From: Streptomyces malaysiense
GTDB lineage: Bacteria > Actinomycetota > Actinomycetes > Streptomycetales > Streptomycetaceae
Length of the DNA: 64,000 bases
Reading direction: 5' to 3'
Assembly (NCBI RefSeq): GCF_000980885.2
Contig: NZ_LBDA02000047.1
Location: 1-64,000 of the forward strand
Notes under the pieces: model-generated
Told to the model about the DNA's origin: nothing
What the model saw: only the letters and a program-made list of their open reading frames with translations
The model's database searches: none
Part shown: piece by piece, positions 28,489-37,354 of the stretch
How positions within the stretch are numbered: position 1 is the stretch's first letter
How the letters are laid out: each line of letters opens with the position of its first letter
Translations under genes and position numbers: made by a program

Positions 28489-29208
28489 TCAGGTCTGACG
28501 GCCGTACATGAGCACCGGGTTGGCGTAGACGGTGCCGGAGGTGCTGGTGACCTGTGCCTGGACCTCGACCTTGAGCAGCGTGCCGTAGACCGAGGCGAAG
28601 TCGGTGGCGACCAGGCCGCTGTAGTCGAAGTCCGTGGGGGCGGTGACGGTGCTGCCCCACTGGGCGCCGTTGACGAGCACCCGGACGGAGCCGGTCGCGC
28701 CGGAGCTGGTCCTGGTGTTCAGCAGGAGCCGCATCTTCGGTTGCCAGATGACGTTGTAGGACATCGCGATCGTCGTCCAGGAGGCCGAAGTGGTCTGCGG
28801 CCAGCGGGCGGTGGCGGTGTCCTGCGGCGGCAGCATGGCCAGCCAGGGCCGGGCCAGGCCACCGGCGCCGATGTCGTCGGAGATGAGCTCACGCGCTGCC
28901 TTGTCGTAGATGCGCAGCGGTTGCAGCGAGGTGGCGGTGCCGTCGCCGTTGTACAGGCTCAGGGCCAGTTCGCCGGTCTGACGGCGCATCGCCAGGCCGT
29001 ACTCGCTGCCGGTCCACTTGCCGACAGCGAAGGTGGCGGGCCCGCCGGACGGCGGCCGGACGAACAGATAGCCGCCGCCGGTGATCTCCACCCCGCCGCC
29101 CGAGACCGTGTTGAGGGCGGGCCGGGTGTTGACGGCGGTGGAGAGCTGCTGGATCCGGCGTTCCATCTGGGTCAGCCGGTCGATGATGTCTTCGGGCAGC
29201 TGGGGCAT
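28489..29208 (-). CDS. minor tail protein (239 aa)
   Basis: The protein opens with a short coiled coil (LPEDIIDRLTQMERRIQQLSTAV), then a Gly-rich turn and several beta-strand segments (FAVGKWTGSEYGLAMRRQTGELALSLYNGDGTATSL) and a jelly-roll-like C-terminus (SASWTTIAMSYNVIWQPKMRLLLNTRTSSG). The trimerising helix plus beta tip suggests a short fibre or baseplate decoration. The ATG at 29208 overlaps the stop of the Gp37-like gene (ATGA), chosen over an upstream low-complexity extension. Confidence 0.7.
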   Translation of the reverse strand: MPQLPEDIIDRLTQMERRIQQLSTAVNTRPALNTVSGGGVEITGGGYLFVRPPSGGPATFAVGKWTGSEYGLAMRRQTGELALSLYNGDGTATSLQPLRIYDKAARELISDDIGAGGLARPWLAMLPPQDTATARWPQTTSASWTTIAMSYNVIWQPKMRLLLNTRTSSGATGSVRVLVNGAQWGSTVTAPTDFDYSGLVATDFASVYGTLLKVEVQAQVTSTSGTVYANPVLMYGRQT

Positions 29209-30356
29209 CAGGCGGCCTCCTCCAGGTAGAGCTCGGCGGTGTCGGGACGGCCGCGCTGCGCCGGGCTGACCTTGACGCCGATGATCCGGTAGCGGGCGTC
29301 GAGGCCCTCCGTGAACCACTCGTCGGTGATCCGGATGCGCGCGGTGCGGCCGAGGAGCGCGGTCGGCACCAGGTCGTCGAGCCGGATGCTGATCGCGGGG
29401 ATCACCACCGCGCCGGTGGCCGCGGCCAGTTCGGTACGGGCGAGCGCGTCCAGGGTGTTCTGGTCGGTGGTGTCGTTGTGGTCGGAGGTGAGGTCGACGC
29501 GGGGGTATCCCGCATGGCCCTCGCCGGTGCCGATCAGCTGGTCGGCGACCGCGACCGTGGAGGCCAGCGGCCGGGACTCGCTGGCCTGGTCGGAGTTGGT
29601 GGAGGCGCCCCGGGCCCGCGCGGTGGTGCCGCCGCGGGTGGCGTCGCGCGGGAAGGAGTACGACAGGACGGTGCCCGGCCGGTCCAGGACCAGGTCGGTG
29701 GCGCCGGTCTCGATCTTCGGGTGGCCCAGCACCAGCCGGCGTACCCGGGAGCCCGAGGCCGGGTCGGTGTAGACGGTGATGTGGTACTCGAAGCCGTCCT
29801 CCAGCGCGGCCAGCGAGTCCAGGGCGTCCTGGTAGGAGGTCTCGTCACCGTCCCGGTAGGTGATCGTGCGGGTCACGCCGGAGGTCTCGGTGCCGTAGGT
29901 GACGAGGATGTTCCCGCCGTCCAGCGAGGTCTGCATGTCGGTCCACAGACCCCGGGCGATGTCCAGCTGGTCCATGCCGGCGAAGGGCAGCGTGTACGAG
30001 GCGTCGTACTCGGGGGTCTTCGCCCGGATCAGGCGCCGGCCGGCGTACGACTCGAAGGTCGCCGCCTGGATGCCGAGCGTGAGGATGCCCTTGTCGTCGC
30101 TCTGCAGGGTGCTGGTCCAGATGATGCCGCCCCACCACAGGTCTTTGCCGCGCTGGAGGTAGACCGAGGTGCGGCCCTCCTCGATACGGCGGACCCGGGC
30201 GGCCATCTCCGCGTTGGCGACGGGGATGGTGCCGGAGAGTGAGCCGGCCCTGCCGATGTAGTCGTCGACGGTGACGTCGCGCAGCGGCAGGATGTCGATG
30301 GTGTGGTCGGTGAGCAGGTCGCAGAAGATCGCGCGGTAGGGGGTGTTCGTGGTCAT
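29208..30356 (-). CDS. phage tail hub protein, ReqiPepy6 Gp37-like
   Basis: The 382-aa protein matches the siphovirus Gp37-like family found in actinophages. It begins YRAIFCDLLTDHTIDILPLRDVTVDDYIGRAGSLSGTIP, then VYLQRGKDLWWGGIIWTSTL, AATFESYAGRRLIR and a central region with FEYHITVYTDPASGSRVRRL. It ends in a beta domain (ARIRITDEWFTEGLDARYRIIGVKVSPA). Family members occupy the tail tip/hub. It is translationally coupled to the next gene downstream. Confidence 0.82.
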   Translation of the reverse strand: MTTNTPYRAIFCDLLTDHTIDILPLRDVTVDDYIGRAGSLSGTIPVANAEMAARVRRIEEGRTSVYLQRGKDLWWGGIIWTSTLQSDDKGILTLGIQAATFESYAGRRLIRAKTPEYDASYTLPFAGMDQLDIARGLWTDMQTSLDGGNILVTYGTETSGVTRTITYRDGDETSYQDALDSLAALEDGFEYHITVYTDPASGSRVRRLVLGHPKIETGATDLVLDRPGTVLSYSFPRDATRGGTTARARGASTNSDQASESRPLASTVAVADQLIGTGEGHAGYPRVDLTSDHNDTTDQNTLDALARTELAAATGAVVIPAISIRLDDLVPTALLGRTARIRITDEWFTEGLDARYRIIGVKVSPAQRGRPDTAELYLEEAA

Positions 30357-30383
30357 GTGGCGGTCAGCTCCTCGGCGCGGTCG

Positions 30384-31403
30384 TCACAGCACGTAGCAGG
30401 CGGACAGGCGCAGGTTGTGGCCGGTCTGGATGACACCGCTGGTGGACCAGGTGATGAGGTAGACCGAGCCGTCGGCGAGGATGCGGACGGATCCGTCGGC
30501 GTATCCGTCCGAGGCGGCGGCGATGGTCTCTCCGGTCGGCCGCCAGCCCTCCGGCAGGGTGGCGATCAGTTGGTCGGACACGTTGCCCGGGTTGGTGGTG
30601 CCGGCGGCGGTGGCGGTGAGGTCGGCGCCGCTCCTGGTGAGCGCCAGGGTGAAGGAGCACATGCCGTGGGTGCGGCGGGCGCTGTACGACGTCAGCGTCC
30701 AGTCGGTGGTCGCGGTGGCGCCGGTGGTGGTGGTCTCGACGGCGACCGGGCTCTGGTAGTCCGCCCAGGCGGTGCCGGTCCAGCGCTGGAGGACTCCGCC
30801 CAGGTCGCGGTACTGACCGGGGTAGGCGCCGCCGGTGGTGTCCGTGGTGACCGGCAGGATGCCGCCGAGCGCGACGGTGGTGGTCCGCATGCCGGTGAGC
30901 GTCTGGTTCCAGGCCGGAGCCTGCGCCGCGCTCGACCCCTTGGATATGGCGGCCTGGTAGAGCGGGATCGCCAGGGCGGGCGTGGCCGGCACCGCGGGGA
31001 CGGCGGCCGGGGTGCCCTGGACGATCTCGACGGCGGCCTCGGTGCGGCCGGAGCCGTCGTGGAAGTCGTCGTAGATCCGCAGGACGACCAGGTCGATCCG
31101 GTCGTACTGGGCGTCGCCGTCGGCGAAGGTGAGCGTCAGGTCCTCGGTGAGCGCCACCGGGTAGGCGCCCTGCGCGTCGAGGCCCTGGACGAGTGCCCGG
31201 CCGGGGTGGACGGTGACGGACATCGAGTTCGCGATGCCCTCGGCGGTGAATCCGGACAGGCGTGTCTGTCCGTCGGCGGAGCCCGGCAGGACGCCGGAGC
31301 GGGTGGCGACGGGCGAGACCGGGGTCAGCGCGCCGAACGCCACGAGCCGGGTGTCCTCACGGGACTGACTGTCGGGGGAGAGCCAGCCGGAGCGTACGGG
31401 CAT
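30384..31403 (-). CDS. tail fibre/receptor-binding protein, paralogue 1 (339 aa)
   Basis: First in coordinates of three tandem paralogues. Residues 1-185 form a shared domain (SREDTRLVAFGALTPVSP, RSGVLPGS, LTFADGDAQYDRIDLVVLRIYDD, EIVQGTPA, GILPV). One GAYPGQYRDLGGVLQRWTG motif lies at about 192-210. The C-terminal 120 residues are unique beta-rich sequence (RTHGMCSFTLALTRSGADLTAT, ending TSGVIQTGHNLRLSACYVL), probably the receptor tip. AAGGAG lies 5 nt before the ATG. It may bind a surface polysaccharide or wall polymer. Confidence 0.78.
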   Translation of the reverse strand: MPVRSGWLSPDSQSREDTRLVAFGALTPVSPVATRSGVLPGSADGQTRLSGFTAEGIANSMSVTVHPGRALVQGLDAQGAYPVALTEDLTLTFADGDAQYDRIDLVVLRIYDDFHDGSGRTEAAVEIVQGTPAAVPAVPATPALAIPLYQAAISKGSSAAQAPAWNQTLTGMRTTTVALGGILPVTTDTTGGAYPGQYRDLGGVLQRWTGTAWADYQSPVAVETTTTGATATTDWTLTSYSARRTHGMCSFTLALTRSGADLTATAAGTTNPGNVSDQLIATLPEGWRPTGETIAAASDGYADGSVRILADGSVYLITWSTSGVIQTGHNLRLSACYVL

Positions 31404-31431
31404 GACAGCTCCTTTCGGGAACGGGGAAGGG

Positions 31432-32622
31432 TCAGTTGGCCGGGTCCACGCGCATGAAGATGTTGTCGAACCAGCACGTCACCGACGCGTCGCTGGAGCG
31501 GTGCAGGGCGGTCATCGTGTAGGTCGCGCCGGGGGTCAGCCCGTACAGCCGCCACATGGTGGAGACCGAGCCGCCCACGGGACCGCCGTACATGGCGGAG
31601 TACTCGTCGTTGCCGGGACTGAAGTACACGGTGCTGCCCTGCGTGACCTTCGGAGACATGTACGCGGTAGCGGTCGTGCTGCCGATGGTCGTCATGCGTG
31701 CGCCGAAGTGGAGCAGTACCGCGCCGGTGGGCGGGGCGACGAAGCCGAGGTCGAGCGAGGCGACGCCCGTGCCGGACAGCGTGGCCGTGTACGTCGTCGA
31801 CGTGGTGGACCCGGCGTCCAGGGACGAGGCGAACGCGGGCGTCACCACGGCCGACGTCCAGGCCGAGCCGCTCCAGCGCTGCAGGACGCCGTTCGGCGCG
31901 TCGCGGTACTGGCCGGTGTAGCCGCCGGTGGTCACGGTGGCGGGGGCGACGCCGCCGATGCCCTGCGGGTAGGCGCCCCAGGCGGTGCCGTCCCAGCGCT
32001 GGAGCGTCCCGTCGAGGTCCCGGAACTGGCCCGGGTACGCCCCGGCCACGGTGTCCCCGGCGGTGGCCGGCAGGATGCCGCCGAGGGCCACGGCCGGGGT
32101 GCGCAGATCGGTCAGGGCCGTGTCCCAGGCGATGCCGCCGCTGCCGGTGCTCGCCCCGGCCGGGACCTTGACCTGGAACAGGGGCAGGGAGAGGTCCGGC
32201 GCGGCGGGCGCGGCCGGTGTGTCGGCGGGGGTGCCCTGGACGATCTCGACGGTGGCCTCGGTGCGGCCCAAGCCGTCGTAGGTGTTGTCGTAGACGCGCA
32301 GGACGACCAGGTCGATCCGGGTGTACTGGGCGTCGCCGTCGGCGAAGGTCAGGGTGGGCTCGTCGACGACGGTCACCGGGTAGGCGCCGCGGGTCTCCGC
32401 GGCCTGGACCACGGCCCGGCCGGAGCTGACCACGGCGGTCATCGCGCCGCTGTTCCCGGCCAGCCAGAAGCCCGAGATGCGGTACCTGCCGTCGTAGGAG
32501 CCGGGCAGGACGCCGGAGCGGGTGCTCGCGGGCGAGGTGGGGGTGAGGGCGCCAAAGGCGGTGAGCCGGGTGTCCTCCCGGGTCTGGCCGGTGAGCGGCA
32601 GCCAGGCGGAGCGTGCGTTCAT
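31432..32622 (-). CDS. tail fibre/receptor-binding protein, paralogue 2 (396 aa)
   Basis: It shares the N-terminal 190 residues with its two neighbours (GQTREDTRLTAFGALTPTSP, RSGVLPGSYDGRYRISGFWL, FADGDAQYTRIDLVVLRVYD). It has two QYRD...LQRW motifs, at about 196-212 and 236-252. The last 140 residues (SLDAGSTTSTTYTATLSGTG, LDLGFVAPPTGAVLLHFGAR, YFSPGNDEYSAMYGG) form a beta-sandwich-like tip different from the other two. GGAAGGA precedes the ATG by 5 nt. Confidence 0.78.
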   Translation of the reverse strand: MNARSAWLPLTGQTREDTRLTAFGALTPTSPASTRSGVLPGSYDGRYRISGFWLAGNSGAMTAVVSSGRAVVQAAETRGAYPVTVVDEPTLTFADGDAQYTRIDLVVLRVYDNTYDGLGRTEATVEIVQGTPADTPAAPAAPDLSLPLFQVKVPAGASTGSGGIAWDTALTDLRTPAVALGGILPATAGDTVAGAYPGQFRDLDGTLQRWDGTAWGAYPQGIGGVAPATVTTGGYTGQYRDAPNGVLQRWSGSAWTSAVVTPAFASSLDAGSTTSTTYTATLSGTGVASLDLGFVAPPTGAVLLHFGARMTTIGSTTATAYMSPKVTQGSTVYFSPGNDEYSAMYGGPVGGSVSTMWRLYGLTPGATYTMTALHRSSDASVTCWFDNIFMRVDPAN

Positions 32623-32647
32623 GGGAATCCTTCCGAGCGGGCCGGGG

Positions 32648-33868
32648 TCAGGAAGCGGACTCGTAGGTGCCGTAGATCGACAGCACGTCTCCGGATGCCC
32701 AGGTGAAGGGGTAGCCCTTGTCCCAGATGTCGCCGGCGGTGTGCAGGGTCTCGCGCAGCGAACGGACGACGCCGCCGCCGTTCGTCGACAGCAGCCCGCT
32801 GCCCTGGTACAGCAGGTTCGCGGAGTCGTCGAAGCCGAGTACGTCGAGCACGCGCCCGTCCAGCTTCCACGTCGTCGACACCGGCGGGACCGGCAGCGAG
32901 AAGTCCCAGTTGCCGTTGGAGTCCTGGGCGGACAGGTTGGTCGTGGACCCGATCTTCAGGTAGATCCGGACGTGCACGACCGTGCCGAGCTTCGCGTACG
33001 ACCCGGCCAGCGTGCCGTTGCCGATGCTGGGGGCGGTGCCGTTCTCGGCGCCCCACACCGGCGTGTAGTCGGTCCAGGTCGGCAGCGGCTGGTACGACAC
33101 CCACGACGAGCCGTTCCAGCGCTGCAGGACACCGGAGGAGCTGTCGCGGTACTGGCCGGTGTAGCTGGCGGTGGTGACGGTTCCGGCCGGGGCGATGCCG
33201 CCCAGTGCGCTCGGGTACGACACCCAGGCCGAGCCGTCCCAGCGCTGCAGGGCGCCGCCCGAGTCGCGGTACTGGCCCGGGTAGGCGCCGTTGCCGGTGT
33301 CGCCGTACGCCGGGAGGATGCCGCCGGCCGCGACGGTGGTGGTGCGCAGGTCCCGGACGTCGTCGGAGCTCCAGTCGACGCCGCCGTTGCCGGCGCCTGT
33401 GCCGGCCTGCACCTTGACCTCGTAGATCGGCATCGTGATGCCGGGGAGCGCGGGCCAGGCCGGAGCGGCGGCCGGTGTGCCCTGGACGATCTCCAGGGCC
33501 GCCTTGGTGAAGCCGGAGCTGTCGTACACGTTGTCGTAGATCCGCAGGACGACCAGGTCGAGCCGGGGGTTCGTGGCGTCGCCGTCGGCGAAGGTGAGCG
33601 TGGCCGGCTCGGGCAGTGTGACCGGGTAGGCACCCTGGGTGCTGCCGGCCTGGATGACGGCCCGGCCCTCGTGCACGGTGGCGGTCATGGTGCCCGCGCC
33701 GCCCTCCAGCCAGAAGCCCGAGACGCGGTACCGGCCGTCGTAGGAGCCGGGCAGGACACCGGAGCGGACCTCCAGCGGGTTGGTCGGCGTGGTCGCGCCC
33801 ATCTGGGTCAGACGGGTGTCCTCGCGGGTCTGGCCGGTCTCGGCCGCCCATGAGCTGCGCAGGTTCAC
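32648..33868 (-). CDS. tail fibre/receptor-binding protein, paralogue 3 (406 aa)
   Basis: It has the same N-terminal module (NLRSSWAAETGQTREDTRL, RSGVLPGSYDGRYRVSGFWL, FADGDATNPRLDLVVLRIYD) and two QYRD...LQRW motifs, at about 198-213 and 238-254. The C-terminal tip is distinct again: TWDTPVW-like WTDYTPVWGAENG, then KLGTVVHVRIYLKIGSTTN, then the FSLPVPPVSTTWKLDGRVLD sandwich. GTG start at 33868 with GAGGAG upstream. Being first transcribed of the three, it may be the most abundant fibre. Confidence 0.78.
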   Translation of the reverse strand: MNLRSSWAAETGQTREDTRLTQMGATTPTNPLEVRSGVLPGSYDGRYRVSGFWLEGGAGTMTATVHEGRAVIQAGSTQGAYPVTLPEPATLTFADGDATNPRLDLVVLRIYDNVYDSSGFTKAALEIVQGTPAAAPAWPALPGITMPIYEVKVQAGTGAGNGGVDWSSDDVRDLRTTTVAAGGILPAYGDTGNGAYPGQYRDSGGALQRWDGSAWVSYPSALGGIAPAGTVTTASYTGQYRDSSSGVLQRWNGSSWVSYQPLPTWTDYTPVWGAENGTAPSIGNGTLAGSYAKLGTVVHVRIYLKIGSTTNLSAQDSNGNWDFSLPVPPVSTTWKLDGRVLDVLGFDDSANLLYQGSGLLSTNGGGVVRSLRETLHTAGDIWDKGYPFTWASGDVLSIYGTYESAS

Positions 33869-33914
33869 TGGGGTTCTCCTCTGCTGCTGAGTTCGGGCCC
33901 GCGACCGGGCGGTG

Positions 33915-34835
33915 TCACCACTCGGCGGAGCGCCAGCGGACGGTCATACGGGCGCCGGTGCCGTAGGTGTCCGGGCGGAACGCCAGCCGGGCGGTGCCCG
34001 GATCGAAGGCGAACAGTTCTTCGGGGCTGCTGTCGGCGGCGGCGGTGTGGCGGCGGGAGGCGGTGGCGTTGAGGGTGACCGTCCCGGAAGCCGTGTCCAC
34101 GACGAGCTCGTCACCGGCGGCGAGAACGATCTGGTAGCGCAGCTTGCGCCCCGAAGTCCGGTCGGTGACGGTCGGGTTGGCGCAGGGGCCGGTGAAGGTG
34201 AGCACCGGATGGGTGGGCGCCGAGCCGTCGTTGCCGGCGTCGACGTCACCGGTGGAGGCTGCCTGCCCCCAGTACAGGGGCCAGGTCAGCGGCCAGGTGA
34301 GGCCGCTCTCCGGCTGCGGGGCGCCGGTGACGGCCGTCTGCTCGTCGACGGCGTAACGGCGCGGGTCGGTCGCGTACCACTGGACAGCCGCCTTCGAGAC
34401 GCCCTGCGTGGTGTACGTGCGGTCGGCGGCGAGCACCCGCTGACTGACCCTGGCGCGTACGGCCAGCGTCTCCCCGTGCAGCCGCACCGCGAGCCAGCGT
34501 TCGTCGTCTCCCAGCAGCAGCGCCTGGCGCAGGGCGCGCGTCGCGGCGAGCGAGGAGGCGGTGCCGTCCTGCGGCGGCACGGTCCACACCGTGCCGCCGA
34601 CCTTGCGGGGCTTGGCGTAGCGGGCGCCCGGCCAGGCGCCGTGCGAGGTGGGGTGGTCGGCGTCGGAGGTGTCGTAGTCGGGCAGGTCCTCCCAGCCGGT
34701 GAGCCCGTCGCCGCCGATCTCGTACGGCGTGCCGGGGCCCATCAGCAGTCCGGCCCACTGCATCTGCCCGTCGAGGGTGATGAGTGAGCCGGGTGGGACG
34801 TCGTCGGTGTATGCGGTTGTGGTCGTATCGGCCAT
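33915..34835 (-). CDS. phage distal tail protein (Dit-like)
   Basis: The 306-aa protein has the actinophage distal-tail layout: a short N-terminal strand (PPGSLITLDGQMQWAGLLMGPGTPYEIGGDGLTGWEDLPDYD), then RKVGGTVWTVPPQDG, a helix LAATRALRQALLLGDDERWL, and a galectin-like C-terminal beta domain (THPVLTFTGPCANPTVTDR, LVVDTASGTVTLN, FDPGTARLAFRPDTYGTGARMTVRWRSAEW). It connects the tube to the hub at the tail tip. It lies directly after the tape-measure genes, the canonical order. Confidence 0.82.
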   Translation of the reverse strand: MADTTTTAYTDDVPPGSLITLDGQMQWAGLLMGPGTPYEIGGDGLTGWEDLPDYDTSDADHPTSHGAWPGARYAKPRKVGGTVWTVPPQDGTASSLAATRALRQALLLGDDERWLAVRLHGETLAVRARVSQRVLAADRTYTTQGVSKAAVQWYATDPRRYAVDEQTAVTGAPQPESGLTWPLTWPLYWGQAASTGDVDAGNDGSAPTHPVLTFTGPCANPTVTDRTSGRKLRYQIVLAAGDELVVDTASGTVTLNATASRRHTAAADSSPEELFAFDPGTARLAFRPDTYGTGARMTVRWRSAEW

Positions 34836-34862
34836 GGGGCCGTCACCTCACTGTCGTGGCTG

Positions 34863-36131
34863 TCATGCGCAGGCGTGGGCGGAGGCCAGGAAGAGGAGGT
34901 CTTCTGCCGTGCCGAAGGCGCCGGCGCCCCGGCTCTCGTGGAACTCCTTGATGTGGTAGCGGTGTTGAGGGGCCGTCCGGTGCCGGGCGGCGAGCGCGCG
35001 CTGTCGTTCCAGGGCGGTGAGGGGCAGCACCCGGCCTGCGCGGGAATGGGAGCCGGGGACCGCGATGCCGCCCTCCGCGAGCATCGGGATCTTGTCCAGG
35101 TGTACGCCGAACTTCTTGCCGAGGATGCTGAAGCTGAGGTGGTTGAGGCCCTCGATGACCCAGTTGGCGAAGGCGATCAGGCCCTGGATCGGTCCCTTGA
35201 CGACGCCGGCGACGGTCTGCGCGCCGGTGGTGATGAACCGGCCCATCGCGCGGAGGGTGCTGGACGTTGCGTCCTTGACCCGCTGGAACATGCGGGGGAT
35301 GTGCTTGCCGATCCAGTTCAGCACGGGCTTCACGGCGTTCTGGAGACCGTGCCAGACCGCCGATGCCTTCCCCCTGAGAGCGCGGGTGTCGCCCGTGGTG
35401 AGCGCTTTGAGTACGGCGAAACCGGTGCGGATCAGCGCGCTGAGGGTGGTGAGCGTGCCGACGATGATGTGCAGGTATCCCGTCACATAGATGCCCACCA
35501 CTTTCGCGATGACCTTGAGGACGGGCGCGAGGACGGTCAGGACGCCCATGACGTACTTCAGGACGAGCTTGGCGAGCTGCTCCATCAGCCGTTGCCCGGT
35601 CTCGGAGTTCATCGCGAGGTCCAGCAGCCAGCCGGCGACGGGGAGCAGGATGCCCGCGACGAAGCCGATGGGGTTGGCGCGGGTCACCAGGTTGATCAGC
35701 ATCATCACGCCGGAACCGATGGTCATGGCGGTGCCGAACTTGTCCAGCAGCCCGCCGAAGACGCCGGAGGCGGCGATGAGCGCGCCGACGACGGCGAAGA
35801 CACCGCCGAGCAGGTCCTTGAGCTTCCCGAGTGTTCTGCCGGCGCTCTTGAGCTTGGTTCCGGCGGACTTGATGTGCGACGCGGCGCCGCTCGCCGTCCG
35901 CCCGGCCTTGGTGACGGACCGGGCGGCGATGTCGGCGTTCGTCTTGATCCTCTGGAGGGCGGTGGCGCTCTGGCGGGCGGGGGCGGTGACGTGGTCGAGG
36001 TCGCCCGCTGCGCCCTTGATGCGGCTGGTGAAGGACCGCATGCTCCCCTGGGCATGCTCCGCCTGGGTCCGGAAGGAGCGCAGGACGGGTACGGCCCTTT
36101 CGAACGGGTTGCGCACGGCCGCGCTGCTCAT
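34863..36131 (-). CDS. tape-measure-like protein B (422 aa)
   Basis: The N-terminal 110 residues are charged and helical (FRTQAEHAQGSMRSFTSRIKG). A hydrophobic stretch follows (LKDLLGGVFAVVGALIAASGVFGGLL, MMLINLVTRANPIGFVAGILLPVAGWLL) and then amphipathic repeats (KAVWHGLQNAVKPVLNWIGKH, VKGPIQGLIAFANWVIEGLN). The end contains the tape-measure C-terminal motif IPMLAEGGIAVPGSHSRAGRVLPL, also present in the adjacent paralogue. Such proteins set tail length and extend through the tube. It overlaps the upstream tape gene by 4 bp (ATGA). Confidence 0.78.
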   Translation of the reverse strand: MSSAAVRNPFERAVPVLRSFRTQAEHAQGSMRSFTSRIKGAAGDLDHVTAPARQSATALQRIKTNADIAARSVTKAGRTASGAASHIKSAGTKLKSAGRTLGKLKDLLGGVFAVVGALIAASGVFGGLLDKFGTAMTIGSGVMMLINLVTRANPIGFVAGILLPVAGWLLDLAMNSETGQRLMEQLAKLVLKYVMGVLTVLAPVLKVIAKVVGIYVTGYLHIIVGTLTTLSALIRTGFAVLKALTTGDTRALRGKASAVWHGLQNAVKPVLNWIGKHIPRMFQRVKDATSSTLRAMGRFITTGAQTVAGVVKGPIQGLIAFANWVIEGLNHLSFSILGKKFGVHLDKIPMLAEGGIAVPGSHSRAGRVLPLTALERQRALAARHRTAPQHRYHIKEFHESRGAGAFGTAEDLLFLASAHACA

Positions 36132-37324
36132 CCGCGCGCCTTGGCCAGGAACATCAGCGCGTCGGCGGTCCGCTGCGGGCTGCTGGTCTCGGCCGCGTAG
36201 TAGTGCTCGATGTGCAGCGCTCCACCGTCGGTGCCGGAGACACCGCCGTACGCCCGGCCCTGTGCGGCGGCCCTGTGCAGCAGCCGGTCCAGCTTGCTCA
36301 GCGGCAGGACGGCCTCCGCCTCACCGGCCTCGGCGAGGATCGCCGGCACGCCGCCCGAGCGGGGCATGACGACACCGCCGGTCGCGAGGTAGGGAATGTG
36401 CGGCAGCGAGACGCCGAAGGTCTTGCCGCCGACCATCGGGACCCAGCCCGGGATCGACACGTGGATGCCGTTGAGGGCGCTGATCGCCCGGTTGATGATG
36501 CCGATGACACCGTTGATCGGGCCGGTCACCGCGCTCTTGATGCCGCTGAACGCGCGACCTGCGATGCCCTTCAGACCGCCCCAGATGCTGGAGAGCCGGT
36601 CCTTGACGGCCCGGAAGGCGTTCGGGATCACGGACCTGATCCAGCTGACGACCGGTGAGATGACGGCCTTGATGCCCCTCCAGACGCCGGAGACGATCGC
36701 GCGGATCGCCTTCAGCGTGTTGCTGATGACCGACTTCCAGGCGTGGACGTTCGCCCTGATGATCCCGGCGATCGCCCTGACGACGGAGGAGATCGCGGAC
36801 TTGATCCCGTGCCAGACCGACTTGATCAGCTTCCCGGCCTTCTTCATGATCGGCCCGATGGCCTTCATGACGTGGCTGATCACGGTCTTGATGACGGTGA
36901 AGGCCCGCTTCAGGACTTTCTGCATGGTCTTTGAGTGGGTCACCATGTCGATGACCTTGTCGATGAGCGGCTGTATCAACTGCATGAGCAGGCCGAAGAA
37001 GTTGCCCTTCATCGACTTGTTCATCTTGTCCTGGCCCTTGGCGGCCTTCTTCGCCCCGGACTCGTACTTCCCGAGGTTCTTGCCGGCGCTGGACCCCGTC
37101 TTGCCGGCCTTGCCGAGCGACTTCTCGGCATGGTCGGACGCGGTCTTGAGGTCCTTCAACTCCTTCCCGGAACCATCGGCGGCGGTCTTGAGCGACTTCA
37201 GTTGGCCGGCACTCTTCTTGCCGGCGCTGCCGATTCCCTTGGCCGACGTCGCGGCGCCGGAGGCTTTGGACTTGAAGTCCTCCAAAGAGCCGGATGCCTT
37301 CTTCAGAGAGCTAACGAGACTCAT
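36128..37324 (-). CDS. tape-measure-like protein A (398 aa)
   Basis: Residues 1-115 are Lys/Ser/Gly-rich and coiled (SLKKASGSLEDFKSKASG, SAGKNLGKYESGAKKAA). The middle is a run of amphipathic SVWHGIKSAISSVVRAIAG-like repeats typical of tape-measure proteins. It ends with PYLATGGVVMPRSGG followed by AILAEAGEAEAVLPLSKL, the hallmark C-terminal motif. GGAGGTG lies before the ATG. Tape-measure proteins are usually one long chain; here the function appears spread over three consecutive ORFs. Confidence 0.82.
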   Translation of the reverse strand: MSLVSSLKKASGSLEDFKSKASGAATSAKGIGSAGKKSAGQLKSLKTAADGSGKELKDLKTASDHAEKSLGKAGKTGSSAGKNLGKYESGAKKAAKGQDKMNKSMKGNFFGLLMQLIQPLIDKVIDMVTHSKTMQKVLKRAFTVIKTVISHVMKAIGPIMKKAGKLIKSVWHGIKSAISSVVRAIAGIIRANVHAWKSVISNTLKAIRAIVSGVWRGIKAVISPVVSWIRSVIPNAFRAVKDRLSSIWGGLKGIAGRAFSGIKSAVTGPINGVIGIINRAISALNGIHVSIPGWVPMVGGKTFGVSLPHIPYLATGGVVMPRSGGVPAILAEAGEAEAVLPLSKLDRLLHRAAAQGRAYGGVSGTDGGALHIEHYYAAETSSPQRTADALMFLAKARG

Positions 37325-37354
37325 GGAGCACCTCCTTCGGAGAGAGCGGGGTCA

